NCBI GenBank assembly: GCA_016714645.1
Contig: JADKCI010000006.1
Location: 62,001 to 126,000 of the forward strand
Reading direction: 5' to 3'
From: Chromatiaceae bacterium
GTDB taxonomy: Bacteria > Pseudomonadota > Gammaproteobacteria > Chromatiales > Chromatiaceae
DNA: 64,000 nucleotides
Of this stretch, positions 41,001 to 49,660 are shown piece after piece. The notes under the pieces are model-generated. The model did not search any database. It saw only the letters and a program-made list of their open reading frames with translations, and had not been told where the DNA came from. Position numbers and translations under genes: made by a program. Position 1 is the stretch's first letter. Each line of letters opens with the position of its first letter.

Positions 41001-41450
41001 GTTGATGACATTGGGTAAACCAAGCAGATGCTGCCGCAATTCGCCGCTGACCCGGTCGAAAAGGTAGAGATGGTAATTGCCCGGCCCCTCGGTCCCGGCC
41101 TTGGTGGCCCCGCCGGCGGCGATCCATTGGCCGTCGGGTGACAGGGCGGCGGCGTACAGACGGCCTTCCTCGCCTTCGCCGATCGGTATCCGCAAGGTCT
41201 TGCTCAGGTTCCCGTCATCGAGGGTCCAGAGGCGCAGGGTCTTGTCGTCGGAGGCGGTGATCAGCAGCCCCCCCGCCTGATCGACGGAGATGCGCTTGAT
41301 CGGGCCCGTATGCATGCCCGTTTCCAGGCGGAGGATTGGCTCGGTGGGCAAGCCATCGGCCTTTAGGATGGGCGGGGATAGGGATAGGGCAATGCCAAGG
41401 ATGCCGAATAGCACAAGGTTAGACTGACGACGCAACTGTCCCTCTCCCAT
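38094..41450 (-). CDS. Exported multidomain caspase-family protein with WD40, PG-binding-like and PDZ regions
   Basis: 1118 residues from the ATG at 41450, which begins a good signal peptide (LVLFGILGIALSLSPPILKA); the frame is open further upstream, but that part overlaps the divergent ompA-like gene and has no homology. Order: WD40-type blades (residues ~45-380, e.g. GPIKRISVDQAGGLLITASD), a peptidoglycan-binding-1-like unit (~405-445, LLQQRLVESGFDPGGIDGQA), more blades (~470-590), a PDZ domain (~610-660, GSAAANAGILAGDQIESVNG), an Ig-like linker, and a C-terminal caspase fold with His956 in FVSGHGAND and Cys1005 in AFVDTCHSGN. The dyad is intact. Related prokaryotic caspases (metacaspase/orthocaspase group) cut after Arg/Lys or Asp depending on type. 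First in a five-gene minus-strand group. Confidence 0.85.
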   Translation of the reverse strand: MGEGQLRRQSNLVLFGILGIALSLSPPILKADGLPTEPILRLETGMHTGPIKRISVDQAGGLLITASDDKTLRLWTLDDGNLSKTLRIPIGEGEEGRLYAAALSPDGQWIAAGGATKAGTEGPGNYHLYLFDRVSGELRQHLLGLPNVINHLCFSRDGGYLVASLGGDGIRVWATDGWRQVASDSDYGDASHWCDFDAKGQLVTSSLDGQIRLYDDQFHLAAKRAAPGGKEPFAVTFSPDGARIAVGFADAPVVNLLSGKDLQPLEHPNRKGIDNGDLSKVAWSSDGQHLFAGGRFQLDGKFPIVAWEKAGKGERRFWQGTGNSLADLRPLANGGLLAATNDPAWLKFNHDGDLIQKRRTVIPDLRNKLGEHFRVSANGRRIAVGLGYGGEQTVMFDINSKRLFEGQINETWLLQQRLVESGFDPGGIDGQAGPQLKVALNQWRQAQGMGPGGLDDAVRRGLGISPLAAPRIKAQGLKVSDWENKPGPKLNDKALPLAPHETSRALAIAPDGQSFLLGTAWYLRRFDRQGQPVWQTQVHDTAWGVNISADGRLATAAFGDGTVRWYRYADGQELLALFVHKETREWVLWSPDGYYDASPGGDRLIGWHLNRVEMGEGLSVLNLVPGSAAANAGILAGDQIESVNGVRVKSREELIEVINQTGAGEAVHANIIRGMEYLTFDIFPQRSNPQAPPKVGAVVGRAMTQANASDFYPVSSFRERFYRPQVVANILETLDEGQAIAKANTQGEKTLPNQSVATSLPPLVQIISPRDGEGFAQGQTSLRYRIKNPSGEPLRPLQILVDGRPLDAQRGLQRITKQEEPAQPAAGEEILEISLPGRDLTLSLVAENRYGASPPETIRLRWEGGGQPDAFILQPKLYALAAGVSDYANDSLDLTYAAKDAKDFGAALERQSGGIYREVMVRILENPTSDELLDGLDWLRQEVTSKDIAVIFVSGHGANDPDGDYYYLTRNSDPERLRRTAVSSFDVKKTLSSLPSKVLAFVDTCHSGNIMGARRGEVANITGVINDLTAAENGVVVFASSTGKQYSLENPEWGNGAFTKALVEGFDGAANYTKDGRITINQLDLYLSERVKSLTGNKQTPTTTKPQTIPDFPIAVKR

Positions 41451-41651
41451 TTCGCCAAGCGCGCTGGGCCTTGAACCTTGGCCAAAGCGGATGATGTCCC
41501 CAGGGAGGGCATGAATTATCCAAGGTCTCCCCGTACCCCTTGTCGCGACCCTATAATAATGAAAAATCCAGCCCGATGTTTGCGGCTGTTCGGACCCAGG
41601 TCGGGGAGTGAATAGCCGGCGCACCGCCATCACGAGCGAGGAATCCAGTCG
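41451..41651. promoter_or_regulatory. Divergent promoter region of the caspase island
   Basis: 201 bp between the two divergent gene groups. A TATAAT box sits at 41552-41557 (plus strand); the reverse strand offers TATTAT in the same place. No convincing -35 elements, so an activator may be needed. GAGGAA precedes the plus-strand start. Confidence 0.4.
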
Positions 41652-42563
41652 ATGACTTATTGCCGTTTCCTTGCCGGTATCCTTGGCCTCTGGCTCCCCG
41701 GCCTGACCTGGGGTGATTGCGCTACCCTGGCCGCTGATATCCAGAACGCCTCGCGGGCGGGGGAGGTGACAGCACTCGCCGATTATGCCCGCCAGATCCC
41801 GACCGAGCCCAGCTGCGCCGATGATTTTCGCGTCAACCTGGCCCGGGTGGCGGCCTATGGATTTCTTCGCGAGGTCCAGAGTCGTCTGGCCAAGGGCGCT
41901 ACCCTGGCGGATCAGGAGCCCCTCCTGCGCCAGTCGCTGGCGGTGGCCCGTACCTGGCAGGTGCTGGCCCTGCTGGGCGATCTGGAACTGGAGCGTAAGC
42001 ATTACGACGTCGCGACCCTGACCTATCAGGAGGCCCTGGGTTTGATCAATGACCCGGTGGCGACGCCCAAGGCGCCCCCCGAGGCCCAGATTGAGTCCAT
42101 CTTCCGCAAGGCCGCGGAGTCCCGCCTCCTGGCCGAGCGTTATGTGGCCGTACCCGTCAATCACCGCTCTGGCACCGCCGAGGGCCTGGCTCTGACCTCC
42201 GTGCGCGGCTGGGCGGTGCAGCGGGTACCCATCCCGGTCACCTTTGAAAGCTACTCCGCCCAATTCTCGCCCAAGGGCGAGCAGGCGGCCAGCGATCTGG
42301 CGGCCTATCTCCTCAAGCAGGCGCCGGCGGAGATTACGCTGGTCGGTCACACCGATGAGCGGGGCTCGGACCAGGAAAATCTGATCCTCTCCAAACGCCG
42401 GGCCGAGGTTCTCGCCAAGTATCTGAAAGATCAGGGTTACGGGGGCCGTATCCGTATCGAGGGTGCCGGTGAATCCCAGCCCATCAAACTGGACGATCCC
42501 GATCGCTATACCCAGGAGGAAATCTGGGAACTCAATCGCCGGGTCGAACTGGTGCGGAAATGA
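41652..42563 (+). CDS. OmpA-domain envelope protein
   Basis: 303 residues with a signal peptide (CRFLAGILGLWLPGLTWG). The middle is helical, TPR-like (EPLLRQSLAVARTWQVLALL, then GDLELERKHYDVATLTYQEA). The C-terminal 105 residues form an OmpA/Pal peptidoglycan-binding domain (VTFESYSAQFSPKGEQAASD, ITLVGHTDERGSDQENLILS with the conserved TD..G and N..LS.+RA pattern, and ELNRRVELV). It would anchor to peptidoglycan from the periplasm. First gene of the plus-strand group; the next gene starts 10 nt after the stop. Confidence 0.88.
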   Translation: MTYCRFLAGILGLWLPGLTWGDCATLAADIQNASRAGEVTALADYARQIPTEPSCADDFRVNLARVAAYGFLREVQSRLAKGATLADQEPLLRQSLAVARTWQVLALLGDLELERKHYDVATLTYQEALGLINDPVATPKAPPEAQIESIFRKAAESRLLAERYVAVPVNHRSGTAEGLALTSVRGWAVQRVPIPVTFESYSAQFSPKGEQAASDLAAYLLKQAPAEITLVGHTDERGSDQENLILSKRRAEVLAKYLKDQGYGGRIRIEGAGESQPIKLDDPDRYTQEEIWELNRRVELVRK

Positions 42564-42573
42564 GGACATGACC

Positions 42574-44205
42574 ATGATCAGGCGGCAGGCTCCTAGGTCC
42601 CGTTCCGCTCCAGCAACCCTAGATCATTCATGGCCCATCAGGTGTTGCCTCCAAGCCGCCCTGACTCTGGGTTGGCTGATGGCAGGTTCCGCTCTGGCCG
42701 AGGTCCGCGCCCTGGTGATCGGCATTGATGCCTATCAACACGGTTCCCCGCTCAAGGGCGCCGTGTCGGATGCCCAGGATGTCGCCCAGGCACTACGCCA
42801 GCTCGGCGTGGCGGATCTCACGCTGCGCCTCAACCAGGACGTGACCCGGGACCGCCTGGTCCAGGACTGGCGGGAGTTGCTCTCGCGTGCCCAGAGCGGC
42901 GATACCCTGGTGTTGACCTATGCCGGTCATGGCTCGCAGGAGCCGGAGCGGGTCGCGGGGAACGAGCAGGACGGCAAGGATGAGGTGCTCCTGCTGGCGG
43001 GCTTCTCGGAAACCGGCCCGGGGACCCGTGAACGCCTGGTGGATGATGAACTCTACCAATGGTTTCGCGAGGCCAACGACCGGGGGCTGGAACTGTTGTT
43101 CGTCGCCGATGCCTGTCACTCCGGCACCCTGACCCGGGGCGTGGATCCGCGCGCGGGTGGGGGGCGGGTGCGCTACAGCGCCTATACCATTAGCGACGAC
43201 GAGCTCGATCTGCAAATTCCCACTCCGGCCACTGGCGGCTCGGGCGGGGAGGACTTACCCCGCCTGACCTTTCTAGCCGCGGGGCAGGAAAACCAAAAGG
43301 TGCCCGAGGTCGATCTTCTGGATACCCAGGGACACCCTTCGCCGCGGGGGGCTCTGAGTTGGGCCTTCGCCCGGGCCCTGGAGGGGCAGGCCGATCAGGA
43401 TAGCGACGCCCGGCTGACCCGAGACGAAATCAACCGCTTTGTGCGCGCCAATGTGCGCGCCATTGCCGAGGCTCGGCAGACTCCGAACCTGCTGCCAATG
43501 AGTGATGAGGGGCGAGTCGTCCTGCCGGTGGTTGCCGCCACGACGCGTTCCGCCACCCTGGCCAGCCATTGGCCGGAGGCGCGGGTACGCATTCTGGCGT
43601 CGGACGAACGCTCCGCGGCCGCCCTGGCCGGGGAATTGACCGGGATTGCCCGGGTGGCCGAGGGCGAGGATGCCGATCTGATCCTCGATCTGCGCGCGCG
43701 CCAGGCGATCTCCGGGCAGGGGGACGTCCTGGCGCGGGATTTGGTCCGGCCCGCGCTGCAAACCCTCATCGATAAATGGAGTGGTCTGGAAAAGCTCAAG
43801 TTCGAGCGGTTGGGGGACCGCTTGACCATGCGCGTGCTCCCCAATGATGGCACCCACCGCCAGGGCCAGGAGATGGCCTTCGAGATTGATGACATCCGCC
43901 TGCCCTATCTGGTGTTTTTCAGCCTCTCGGGCGACGGCACCCTGAATTTTCACTATCCCTTGCCGGATGATCCCGACACCGTGCCCACGGGCCGGCCGGT
44001 CAAGATCAGCTTCAAGGTTACGCCACCCTATGGCGCGGATCACATCATCGCCGTGGCCAGCGACCAGTCCCTGGGTGAGTTAGCGGCCCTGCTCAGGTCT
44101 CTGGATGGCAAGCCCGCCCCCCGGCCGGCCGTCGAGGCGGTCATCGCCGTCCTCCGTCAGGGCAGCCGCCAATTGGGGATTCAGGGTCTTTATACCGCCC
44201 CCTGA
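42574..44205 (+). CDS. Exported caspase-family protein with C-terminal DUF4384-like part
   Basis: 543 residues from the ATG at 42574 (GAGG 8 nt upstream); the ATG at 42568 is too close to that site. A long N-region and hydrophobic helix (LGWLMAGSALA) form the signal peptide. Caspase fold at about 45-300: ALVIGIDAYQHGSPLKGAVS, His119 in LTYAGHGSQEP, Cys181 in LFVADACHSGT. Both dyad residues are present, with LTFLAAGQENQKVPEV as the later strand. The C-terminal 180 residues (RLPYLVFFSLSGDGTLNFHY with pattern of ligand-binding DUF4384 modules) are shared in style with the CsgG-like neighbour. Sits between the OmpA-like and CsgG-like genes. Confidence 0.85.
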   Translation: MIRRQAPRSRSAPATLDHSWPIRCCLQAALTLGWLMAGSALAEVRALVIGIDAYQHGSPLKGAVSDAQDVAQALRQLGVADLTLRLNQDVTRDRLVQDWRELLSRAQSGDTLVLTYAGHGSQEPERVAGNEQDGKDEVLLLAGFSETGPGTRERLVDDELYQWFREANDRGLELLFVADACHSGTLTRGVDPRAGGGRVRYSAYTISDDELDLQIPTPATGGSGGEDLPRLTFLAAGQENQKVPEVDLLDTQGHPSPRGALSWAFARALEGQADQDSDARLTRDEINRFVRANVRAIAEARQTPNLLPMSDEGRVVLPVVAATTRSATLASHWPEARVRILASDERSAAALAGELTGIARVAEGEDADLILDLRARQAISGQGDVLARDLVRPALQTLIDKWSGLEKLKFERLGDRLTMRVLPNDGTHRQGQEMAFEIDDIRLPYLVFFSLSGDGTLNFHYPLPDDPDTVPTGRPVKISFKVTPPYGADHIIAVASDQSLGELAALLRSLDGKPAPRPAVEAVIAVLRQGSRQLGIQGLYTAP

Positions 44206-44252
44206 CTCGCCGCCTCCGCCCCTCGCCGCCGACTTACCTCGGGAGATTCCCT

Positions 44253-45455
44253 TTGAAAACCCGCATCCCATCCCGGTCCCGGTTAGCCGCCAGTCTTAAC
44301 CTTGCCCGCTGTCGTTCCCTCCTGGCGCCCTGGCCAGGGCTAGCTTGGCTGCTGGTGGCGGGCCTGCTGGTACCGTCGCCGCCACTCTGGGCTCAGGTTT
44401 CCGCCGTGGACCTGGCGGAATGGGGTCAGGAGAAAGCAGCGCCACGCCCGGCGGAGCCGGCGCCGGGAGAAATAACCGCCCTGGACACTGGCGACGAAGA
44501 AGCCGAACAAGCGGCAAAGGCCGTGGAAACAAAGCCCACCAAGCCCCGGGTAGCGGTCTATCAATTCAAGGTGCGCGGTGATCTGGGCATTCCGGACGCG
44601 GGTGACATCATCGGTGAATGGATGATCGGCGCCTTGGCCGCGACGGGCCGCTTTACCCTCATGGAGCGGGTGCTGCTCCAAAAGGTATTCGAGGAAAATG
44701 AACTCCAGTCCAGTCATCTGGCCGACGAATCCACTCTGGCCGCCGAGGCCGGCCGGCTCTATGGCGTGGAGGCCATCGTTAGCGGCACCGCCATCAAGTG
44801 GGGCGAGACCATTTCCATCGTGGCGCGCCTGATCGATACCAGTACGGGCGTCATTCGCAGCGCCGCCGAGATCAAGACCACGAATCGCAACAACATTCCC
44901 GACCAGATTGACCTGCTGGCCCGTAAGCTCGTGGGCCCCGTACCCGCCGCTGCCAAGACCAAAACGCTGAAACAGGATGACGCTGGCGCGGGGCTGGTTG
45001 CCCAAAATCCGGCGCGGCTGGCCATTCAGATCCTGCCCAAGGAGCGTTTTCGCCTCGGCCAGGAGATGCGCTTCCGCATCACCAGCCAGCAGGAGGGCCA
45101 TCTGTTGGTGGTGGATCTGAATGCGGGCGGAGAGCTGACCCAGGTTTATCCCTTGGATGAGGGCGCTGTCGGGGCCATCGACAACCGCCTGCGCTCGGGC
45201 CGGGCCCTCACCCTGCCGGAGCCCCAGTCGGGATTAAGTTTCACCGCCAGTGAACCCACTGGCACCGGCCGGCTGGTGGCTATTCTCACGGAGGAGGCGG
45301 TGGACCTCGGGGACTTGCGGGATGGGGGGCGGCTGACGGGAGCCGGGCAAGACCCCGTCAGCGGTATCCTTGATCGGCTATCCCAGCTTCAGGCCAAAAG
45401 CCCATCCGCCACATCCTGGTCCATGACCCAGGCAGAGTATCTGATCGAGCCCTAG
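44253..45455 (+). CDS. CsgG/FlgO-like outer-membrane protein with DUF4384 domain
   Basis: 400 residues with a long signal sequence (GLAWLLVAGLLVPSPPLWAQ). After a Pro/Ala-rich linker the CsgG/FlgO-type domain begins: RVAVYQFKVRGDLGIPDAGD, FTLMERVLLQKVFEENELQS, and VEAIVSGTAIKWGETISIVA with RLIDTSTGVI. The pattern of a strand, a DE/ER motif and a nucleotide-like alpha/beta fold is that of CsgG, FlgO and TolB-N. The C-terminal half is DUF4384-like (RFRLGQEMRFRITSQQEGHL, NAGGELTQVYPLDE). No lipobox Cys was seen. CsgG relatives form secretion channels or ring structures in the outer membrane. Third in the ompA-caspase-csgG group. Confidence 0.8.
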   Translation: MKTRIPSRSRLAASLNLARCRSLLAPWPGLAWLLVAGLLVPSPPLWAQVSAVDLAEWGQEKAAPRPAEPAPGEITALDTGDEEAEQAAKAVETKPTKPRVAVYQFKVRGDLGIPDAGDIIGEWMIGALAATGRFTLMERVLLQKVFEENELQSSHLADESTLAAEAGRLYGVEAIVSGTAIKWGETISIVARLIDTSTGVIRSAAEIKTTNRNNIPDQIDLLARKLVGPVPAAAKTKTLKQDDAGAGLVAQNPARLAIQILPKERFRLGQEMRFRITSQQEGHLLVVDLNAGGELTQVYPLDEGAVGAIDNRLRSGRALTLPEPQSGLSFTASEPTGTGRLVAILTEEAVDLGDLRDGGRLTGAGQDPVSGILDRLSQLQAKSPSATSWSMTQAEYLIEP

Positions 45456-45616
45456 CCCGCCCTCGGCCCTCCCCCCGCCTGCCGTAGCGTGACTGGGGAA
45501 TAAGACAGAGGCCGGCTATCCAGGGCCCTTTAATCGTTGGCCTGGATCCGTTAGCCGGCCTGCGGCTTGAGCCCGCTCGCTGGATTTTGCCTCCCTTTGC
45601 CCCTATTCTGCCGGTC

Positions 45617-46954
45617 ATGATGAAGAAACTCTATATCCAGACCAATGGCTGCCAGATGAACGAGTACGACTCCGCGCGCATGGCGGATGTGCTGCGGGAG
45701 TCCCATGGCCTGGAACTGGCGGCCTGCGCCGAGGAGGCGGATGTCCTTCTGCTGAACACCTGCTCCATCCGCGAGAAGGCGCAGGAGAAGGTCTTTTCCG
45801 CCCTGGGGCGCTGGAAGCCCCTCAAGCAGCAGCGGCCGGACCTGGTGATTGGCGTCGGCGGCTGCGTTGCCAGCCAGGAGGGCGAGGCCCTGCGCGAGCG
45901 GGCACCCTTCGTCGATTTGGTGTTCGGGCCCCAGACCCTGCATCGCTTGCCCGGGATGCTGCGGGAGTTGGCGGCGGGGCAGGGTCCCCGGGTGGACGTG
46001 TCCTTTCCGGCCATCGAGAAGTTCGACAGTCTGCCGGCGCCGCGGGCCGAGGGGCCCACGGCCTTCGTCTCGGTCATGGAGGGCTGTTCCAAGTTCTGCA
46101 CCTATTGCGTGGTCCCCTATACGCGGGGCGCCGAGGTCAGCCGGCCCTTCGACGATGTCATCGCCGAGGTCGCGGGCCTGGCGGCCCAGGGGGTGCGGGA
46201 GGTCAATCTGCTGGGTCAGAACGTCAACGCCTATCGCGGCTTGCAGCATGACGGCGAGGTCGCCGACCTGGCCCTGCTGATCCGCTATCTGGCGGCCATC
46301 GAGGGCATTGACCGCATCCGCTACACGACCTCTCATCCGGTGGAGTTTTCGGACGCCCTGATCGAGGTCTATGGCGAGGTGCCGGAGTTGGTCGATCATC
46401 TGCACCTGCCGGTACAGAGCGGGTCCGATCCGATCCTGGCGGCCATGAAGCGCGGTCACACGGCGGCCCAATACCAGGACAAAATTCGCCGGCTGCGCGC
46501 GGTGCGGCCCAACATCAGCATTTCGTCGGACTTCATCGTCGGCTTTCCCGGCGAGACGGACGAGGACTTTGCCGCCACCCTGGCGCTGATCGGGGACGTC
46601 GGCTTCGATGCCAGCTTCAGCTTCATTTATAGCCGCCGCCCGGGCACCCCGGCGGCGGATTACCCGGACGAGACCCCGCACCCGGTCAAGCAGGAGCGCC
46701 TGATGCGCCTGCAGGCGCGGCTGGCGAACCAGGCCCAGAGCATCAGCCGGCGCATGGTCGGCACCCTGGAGCGCGTCCTGGTGGAGGGGCCCGCCCGCAA
46801 GGACCCGCGCGAGCTGGCCGGTCGCACCGAGAACAACCGGGTAGTCAATTTCGCCGGACCCGCGGACCTCATCGGCCAGTTCGCCGAGGTCCGCATCACC
46901 CAGGCCCTGCCCAATTCCCTGCGCGGGGAACGGGTGCTGGCGCCCCTGTCCTGA
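45617..46954 (+). CDS. miaB: tRNA-2-methylthio-N6-dimethylallyladenosine synthase MiaB
   Basis: 445 residues from the ATG at 45617 ([20 protein letters not shown]); the frame start at 45587 adds ten non-conserved codons. MiaB is a radical-SAM methylthiotransferase acting at A37 of tRNAs that read UNN codons. The N-terminal domain holds three cluster cysteines ([24 protein letters not shown]). The radical SAM motif is [15 protein letters not shown]. The TRAM domain at the C terminus ends [17 protein letters not shown]. First gene of miaB-phoH-ybeY, a conserved gammaproteobacterial order. Confidence 0.96.
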   Translation: MMKKLYIQTNGCQMNEYDSARMADVLRESHGLELAACAEEADVLLLNTCSIREKAQEKVFSALGRWKPLKQQRPDLVIGVGGCVASQEGEALRERAPFVDLVFGPQTLHRLPGMLRELAAGQGPRVDVSFPAIEKFDSLPAPRAEGPTAFVSVMEGCSKFCTYCVVPYTRGAEVSRPFDDVIAEVAGLAAQGVREVNLLGQNVNAYRGLQHDGEVADLALLIRYLAAIEGIDRIRYTTSHPVEFSDALIEVYGEVPELVDHLHLPVQSGSDPILAAMKRGHTAAQYQDKIRRLRAVRPNISISSDFIVGFPGETDEDFAATLALIGDVGFDASFSFIYSRRPGTPAADYPDETPHPVKQERLMRLQARLANQAQSISRRMVGTLERVLVEGPARKDPRELAGRTENNRVVNFAGPADLIGQFAEVRITQALPNSLRGERVLAPLS

Positions 46955-46973
46955 GAGCCTGCAGCAGCCCCCC

Positions 46974-47954
46974 TTGTCCCAGACACCCGAAACCCTCGAC
47001 CTCCGGCTCGCGCCCGAGGACAACATCCGTCTCGCCAATCTCACCGGTCAGCTCGACACCCATCTGCGCCAGATCGAGCGCCGGCTGGGTATCGAGATCG
47101 CCAATCGCGGCCACCTCTTCCGCCTCATTGGCGAGGGCCAGGCGATACGGGCCGGTGAGCAAGTCCTGGAGCGTCTCTATGCCGTGACCGCGGAGGAGGT
47201 GCTGACCCCCGAGGCCATTCACCTGCAACTGCAGGCCTCGGGCGTTGAGGCCCTGCTCGACGACGCGGACGCGGAGCGCCCGGAATTGGCCGTGCGGCTC
47301 AAACGCGCCCTGATCCGCGCCCGTGGGCCGAATCAGCAGGCCTATCTCGATGCGGTGATGCGCCACGACATTAACTTTGGCGTCGGCCCCGCCGGGACGG
47401 GCAAGACCTATCTCGCCGTCGCCTGCGCCGTGGAGGCCCTGGAGACGGACCGGGTGCGGCGGGTCCTGCTGGTGCGACCGGCGGTGGAGGCCGGCGAGCG
47501 CCTGGGCTTCCTGCCGGGCGACCTGGCCCAGAAGATCGACCCCTATCTGCGGCCCCTCTACGACGCCCTCTACGAGATGCTCGGCTTCGAGAAGGTGACC
47601 CGGCTCATGGAACGCCATGTCATCGAGGTCGCGCCCCTGGCCTACATGCGCGGGCGCACCCTCAACGATGCCTTCATCATTCTGGACGAGGCCCAGAACA
47701 CCACGCCGGAGCAGATGAAGATGTTCCTGACCCGCATCGGTTTCGGTTCCACGGCCGTCATCACCGGCGACGTGACCCAAGTGGATCTACCCCGGGGCCA
47801 GACCTCGGGTCTGCGCCAGGGCATCGAGGTCTTGCGGCATGTGGAGGGCATCAGCTTCACCTTCTTCAATTCCCGTGACGTGGTGCGCCACGCCCTGGTG
47901 CAACGTATCGTCAATGCCTATGACGCCTTTGATCGGGGCCTGCCGGCGGAGTAG
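46974..47954 (+). CDS. ybeZ: PhoH-like ATPase (YbeZ)
   Basis: 326 residues from a TTG at 46974, the only suitable start before the conserved [20 protein letters not shown]; no ribosome binding site is obvious, so translation may depend on coupling with miaB 19 nt upstream. An N-terminal KH-like part is followed by the PhoH ATPase: Walker [21 protein letters not shown], Walker [21 protein letters not shown] and motif [20 protein letters not shown]. It is linked to ribosome quality control and rRNA maturation with YbeY, encoded next. Confidence 0.93.
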   Translation: MSQTPETLDLRLAPEDNIRLANLTGQLDTHLRQIERRLGIEIANRGHLFRLIGEGQAIRAGEQVLERLYAVTAEEVLTPEAIHLQLQASGVEALLDDADAERPELAVRLKRALIRARGPNQQAYLDAVMRHDINFGVGPAGTGKTYLAVACAVEALETDRVRRVLLVRPAVEAGERLGFLPGDLAQKIDPYLRPLYDALYEMLGFEKVTRLMERHVIEVAPLAYMRGRTLNDAFIILDEAQNTTPEQMKMFLTRIGFGSTAVITGDVTQVDLPRGQTSGLRQGIEVLRHVEGISFTFFNSRDVVRHALVQRIVNAYDAFDRGLPAE

Positions 47955-47963
47955 GAGTAGGGG

Positions 47964-48422
47964 GTGAAGATCAAGCTGGCTATTCAGCGGGCCTCCACCG
48001 CGAGCCGGGTGCCGGCAAAGGCGGAGGTGAAGCGATGGGTGGCGGTAGCCTTGAAGGGGCGGCGCAAGCAGGCTCGCCTCAGCCTGCGCATCCTCGATGA
48101 GGCAGAGTCGGCCGCCCTGAACCTGCGCTATCGCGGTAAGGCGGGACCGACCAATGTCCTCTCCTTTCCCTTCGAGCCCCCGCCGGGCCTGCCGGATCCC
48201 CAGCCCTTCATGGGCGATCTCGCCATCTGTGCCCCGGTGGTGGAGCGCGAGGCCGTGGAACAGGGCAAGTCCCTGGAGGCCCACTGGGCCCACATGATCG
48301 TCCACGGCATCCTGCACCTGCTGGGCCATGACCACCTCGACGAGGGCGAGGCCCAGGAGATGGAGGCGCTGGAGACCCGTATTCTGGAGGAGCTAGGTTT
48401 TCCCGCCCCCTACGAGGATTGA
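47964..48422 (+). CDS. ybeY: Endoribonuclease YbeY
   Basis: 152 residues from a GTG at 47964 (AGGAG 9 nt upstream). The zinc-binding motif HMIVHGILHLLGHDHLDEGE gives the three His of the H3XH5XH site, and RYRGKAGPTNVLSFPFE is the other family mark. YbeY takes part in 16S rRNA 3'-end processing and 70S quality control. Its partner ybeZ lies 9 nt upstream. The usual next genes corC/ybeX and lnt are not here; the phosphoribulokinase gene converges instead. Confidence 0.95.
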   Translation: MKIKLAIQRASTASRVPAKAEVKRWVAVALKGRRKQARLSLRILDEAESAALNLRYRGKAGPTNVLSFPFEPPPGLPDPQPFMGDLAICAPVVEREAVEQGKSLEAHWAHMIVHGILHLLGHDHLDEGEAQEMEALETRILEELGFPAPYED

Positions 48423-48484
48423 GACGCGGGCCCTGGGATCGGCAGGGCCGCGCGGGTCGGGGGATAGGCGATGCGCGGCAAGAC

Positions 48485-49375
48485 TCAGCCGTTACATTTG
48501 GACATGAGGCATTCGATGATGGGCTGGAGGATGATCTCCATGGCGAAGCCCATCTTGCCGCCGGGGACCACCATGCTGTTGCGGCGGGTCATGAAGGAGT
48601 TATGGATCATGGACAGGAGATAGGGGAAGTCCACATCCCATTTATTCGGGTTGCGGAAGCGAATGATGACGAAGCTCTCGTCCGGGGTGGGGATGTCGCG
48701 GGCGATGAAGGGATTGGAGGTATCGACGGTCGCCACGCGCTGGAAGTTGATATCCGTCAGGGAGAACTGAGGGACGATGGTGGTGATGTAGTCCGGCATG
48801 CGGCGCATGATGGTATCCACGATGGCCTCCGCCGAATAGCCGCGCTCCGCGTTGTCGCGATGAATCTTCTGAATCCACTCCAGGTTGACGATGGGCACCA
48901 CGCCGATGCCCAGGTCAACGTGCTTGGCGACGTTGTGGTCCTCGGTAATCACCAGGCCATGCAGGCCCTCGTAAAAGAGCAGGTCCGTGCCTTCCGGTAG
49001 GTCCTCGAGGGGGGTGAACTGGCCCGGCTTGAGGCTGGTGCCGAGACGGGCATTGAGCTCGACGGCCTCTTCCTCGCTATGGATGTAATACCGTTTTTTG
49101 CCGGCGCCTGACTCGCCATAGGTTTTGAACAGGTCCTCAAGCATGTCGAAGCGGTTGGCCTCGGCGCCAAAGTGACTCAGGTTGCGGTGGGCGGCGGAGG
49201 CCTTGGCCGTTTCCAGCTTCATCTCGGCACGGTCGTAACGATGGAAGCTGTCACCCTCGATGATGGCGGGGGTGATACCGTCACGGTAGAAGATATGCTC
49301 GAAGGCCCGCTTGACAGTGGTCGTACCGGCGCCCGAGGAACCGGTGACCGCGATGACAGGGTGTTGTATGGACAT
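48485..49375 (-). CDS. prk: Phosphoribulokinase (class I, proteobacterial)
   Basis: 296 residues from the ATG at 49375 (MSIQHPVIAVTGSSGAGTTT), with AGAGGAGA 6 nt upstream; a longer frame to 49423 has no support. It phosphorylates ribulose 5-phosphate to ribulose 1,5-bisphosphate, the CO2 acceptor of the Calvin-Benson cycle. Walker A is GSSGAGTTT. The ribulose-phosphate site follows as IIEGDSFHRYDRAEMKLETA, and the catalytic acid is in LLFYEGLHGLVITEDHNVAK. The length matches the octameric, NADH-activated bacterial class. Strong sign of autotrophy; no RuBisCO gene is in this window. Confidence 0.96.
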   Translation of the reverse strand: MSIQHPVIAVTGSSGAGTTTVKRAFEHIFYRDGITPAIIEGDSFHRYDRAEMKLETAKASAAHRNLSHFGAEANRFDMLEDLFKTYGESGAGKKRYYIHSEEEAVELNARLGTSLKPGQFTPLEDLPEGTDLLFYEGLHGLVITEDHNVAKHVDLGIGVVPIVNLEWIQKIHRDNAERGYSAEAIVDTIMRRMPDYITTIVPQFSLTDINFQRVATVDTSNPFIARDIPTPDESFVIIRFRNPNKWDVDFPYLLSMIHNSFMTRRNSMVVPGGKMGFAMEIILQPIIECLMSKCNG

Positions 49376-49660
49376 GAAGGTCTCCTCTGTTCTATTGCTC
49401 TCAGGATTATTGGCGCTGGCCACGACCCGCTGGGGTTTCGGCCGAGGGTGAGTGGGTTTAAACCCTGCTTGAAGTTGAAAGGAAGCCCTGCGATGGCGGA
49501 TCTACGCGCGCGGGGATCTTAAAGTAATTACTAATATACCACGGGGCTTCCCCAAGTCTTGGGAAAAGCGCGCGGGGCATGGATACCTCGCCAGGTGTCT
49601 CGCCTCGGCGCGGGTCATGGCGTACCCTTGGCACCCTTAATAGCCAGTGAGGATTGGAGC

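Noticed and set aside
41451..42575. Upstream extension of the caspase/WD40 frame to 42575
   Set aside because: It would run antisense through the clearly real OmpA-domain gene, and a proper signal peptide starts at 41450.
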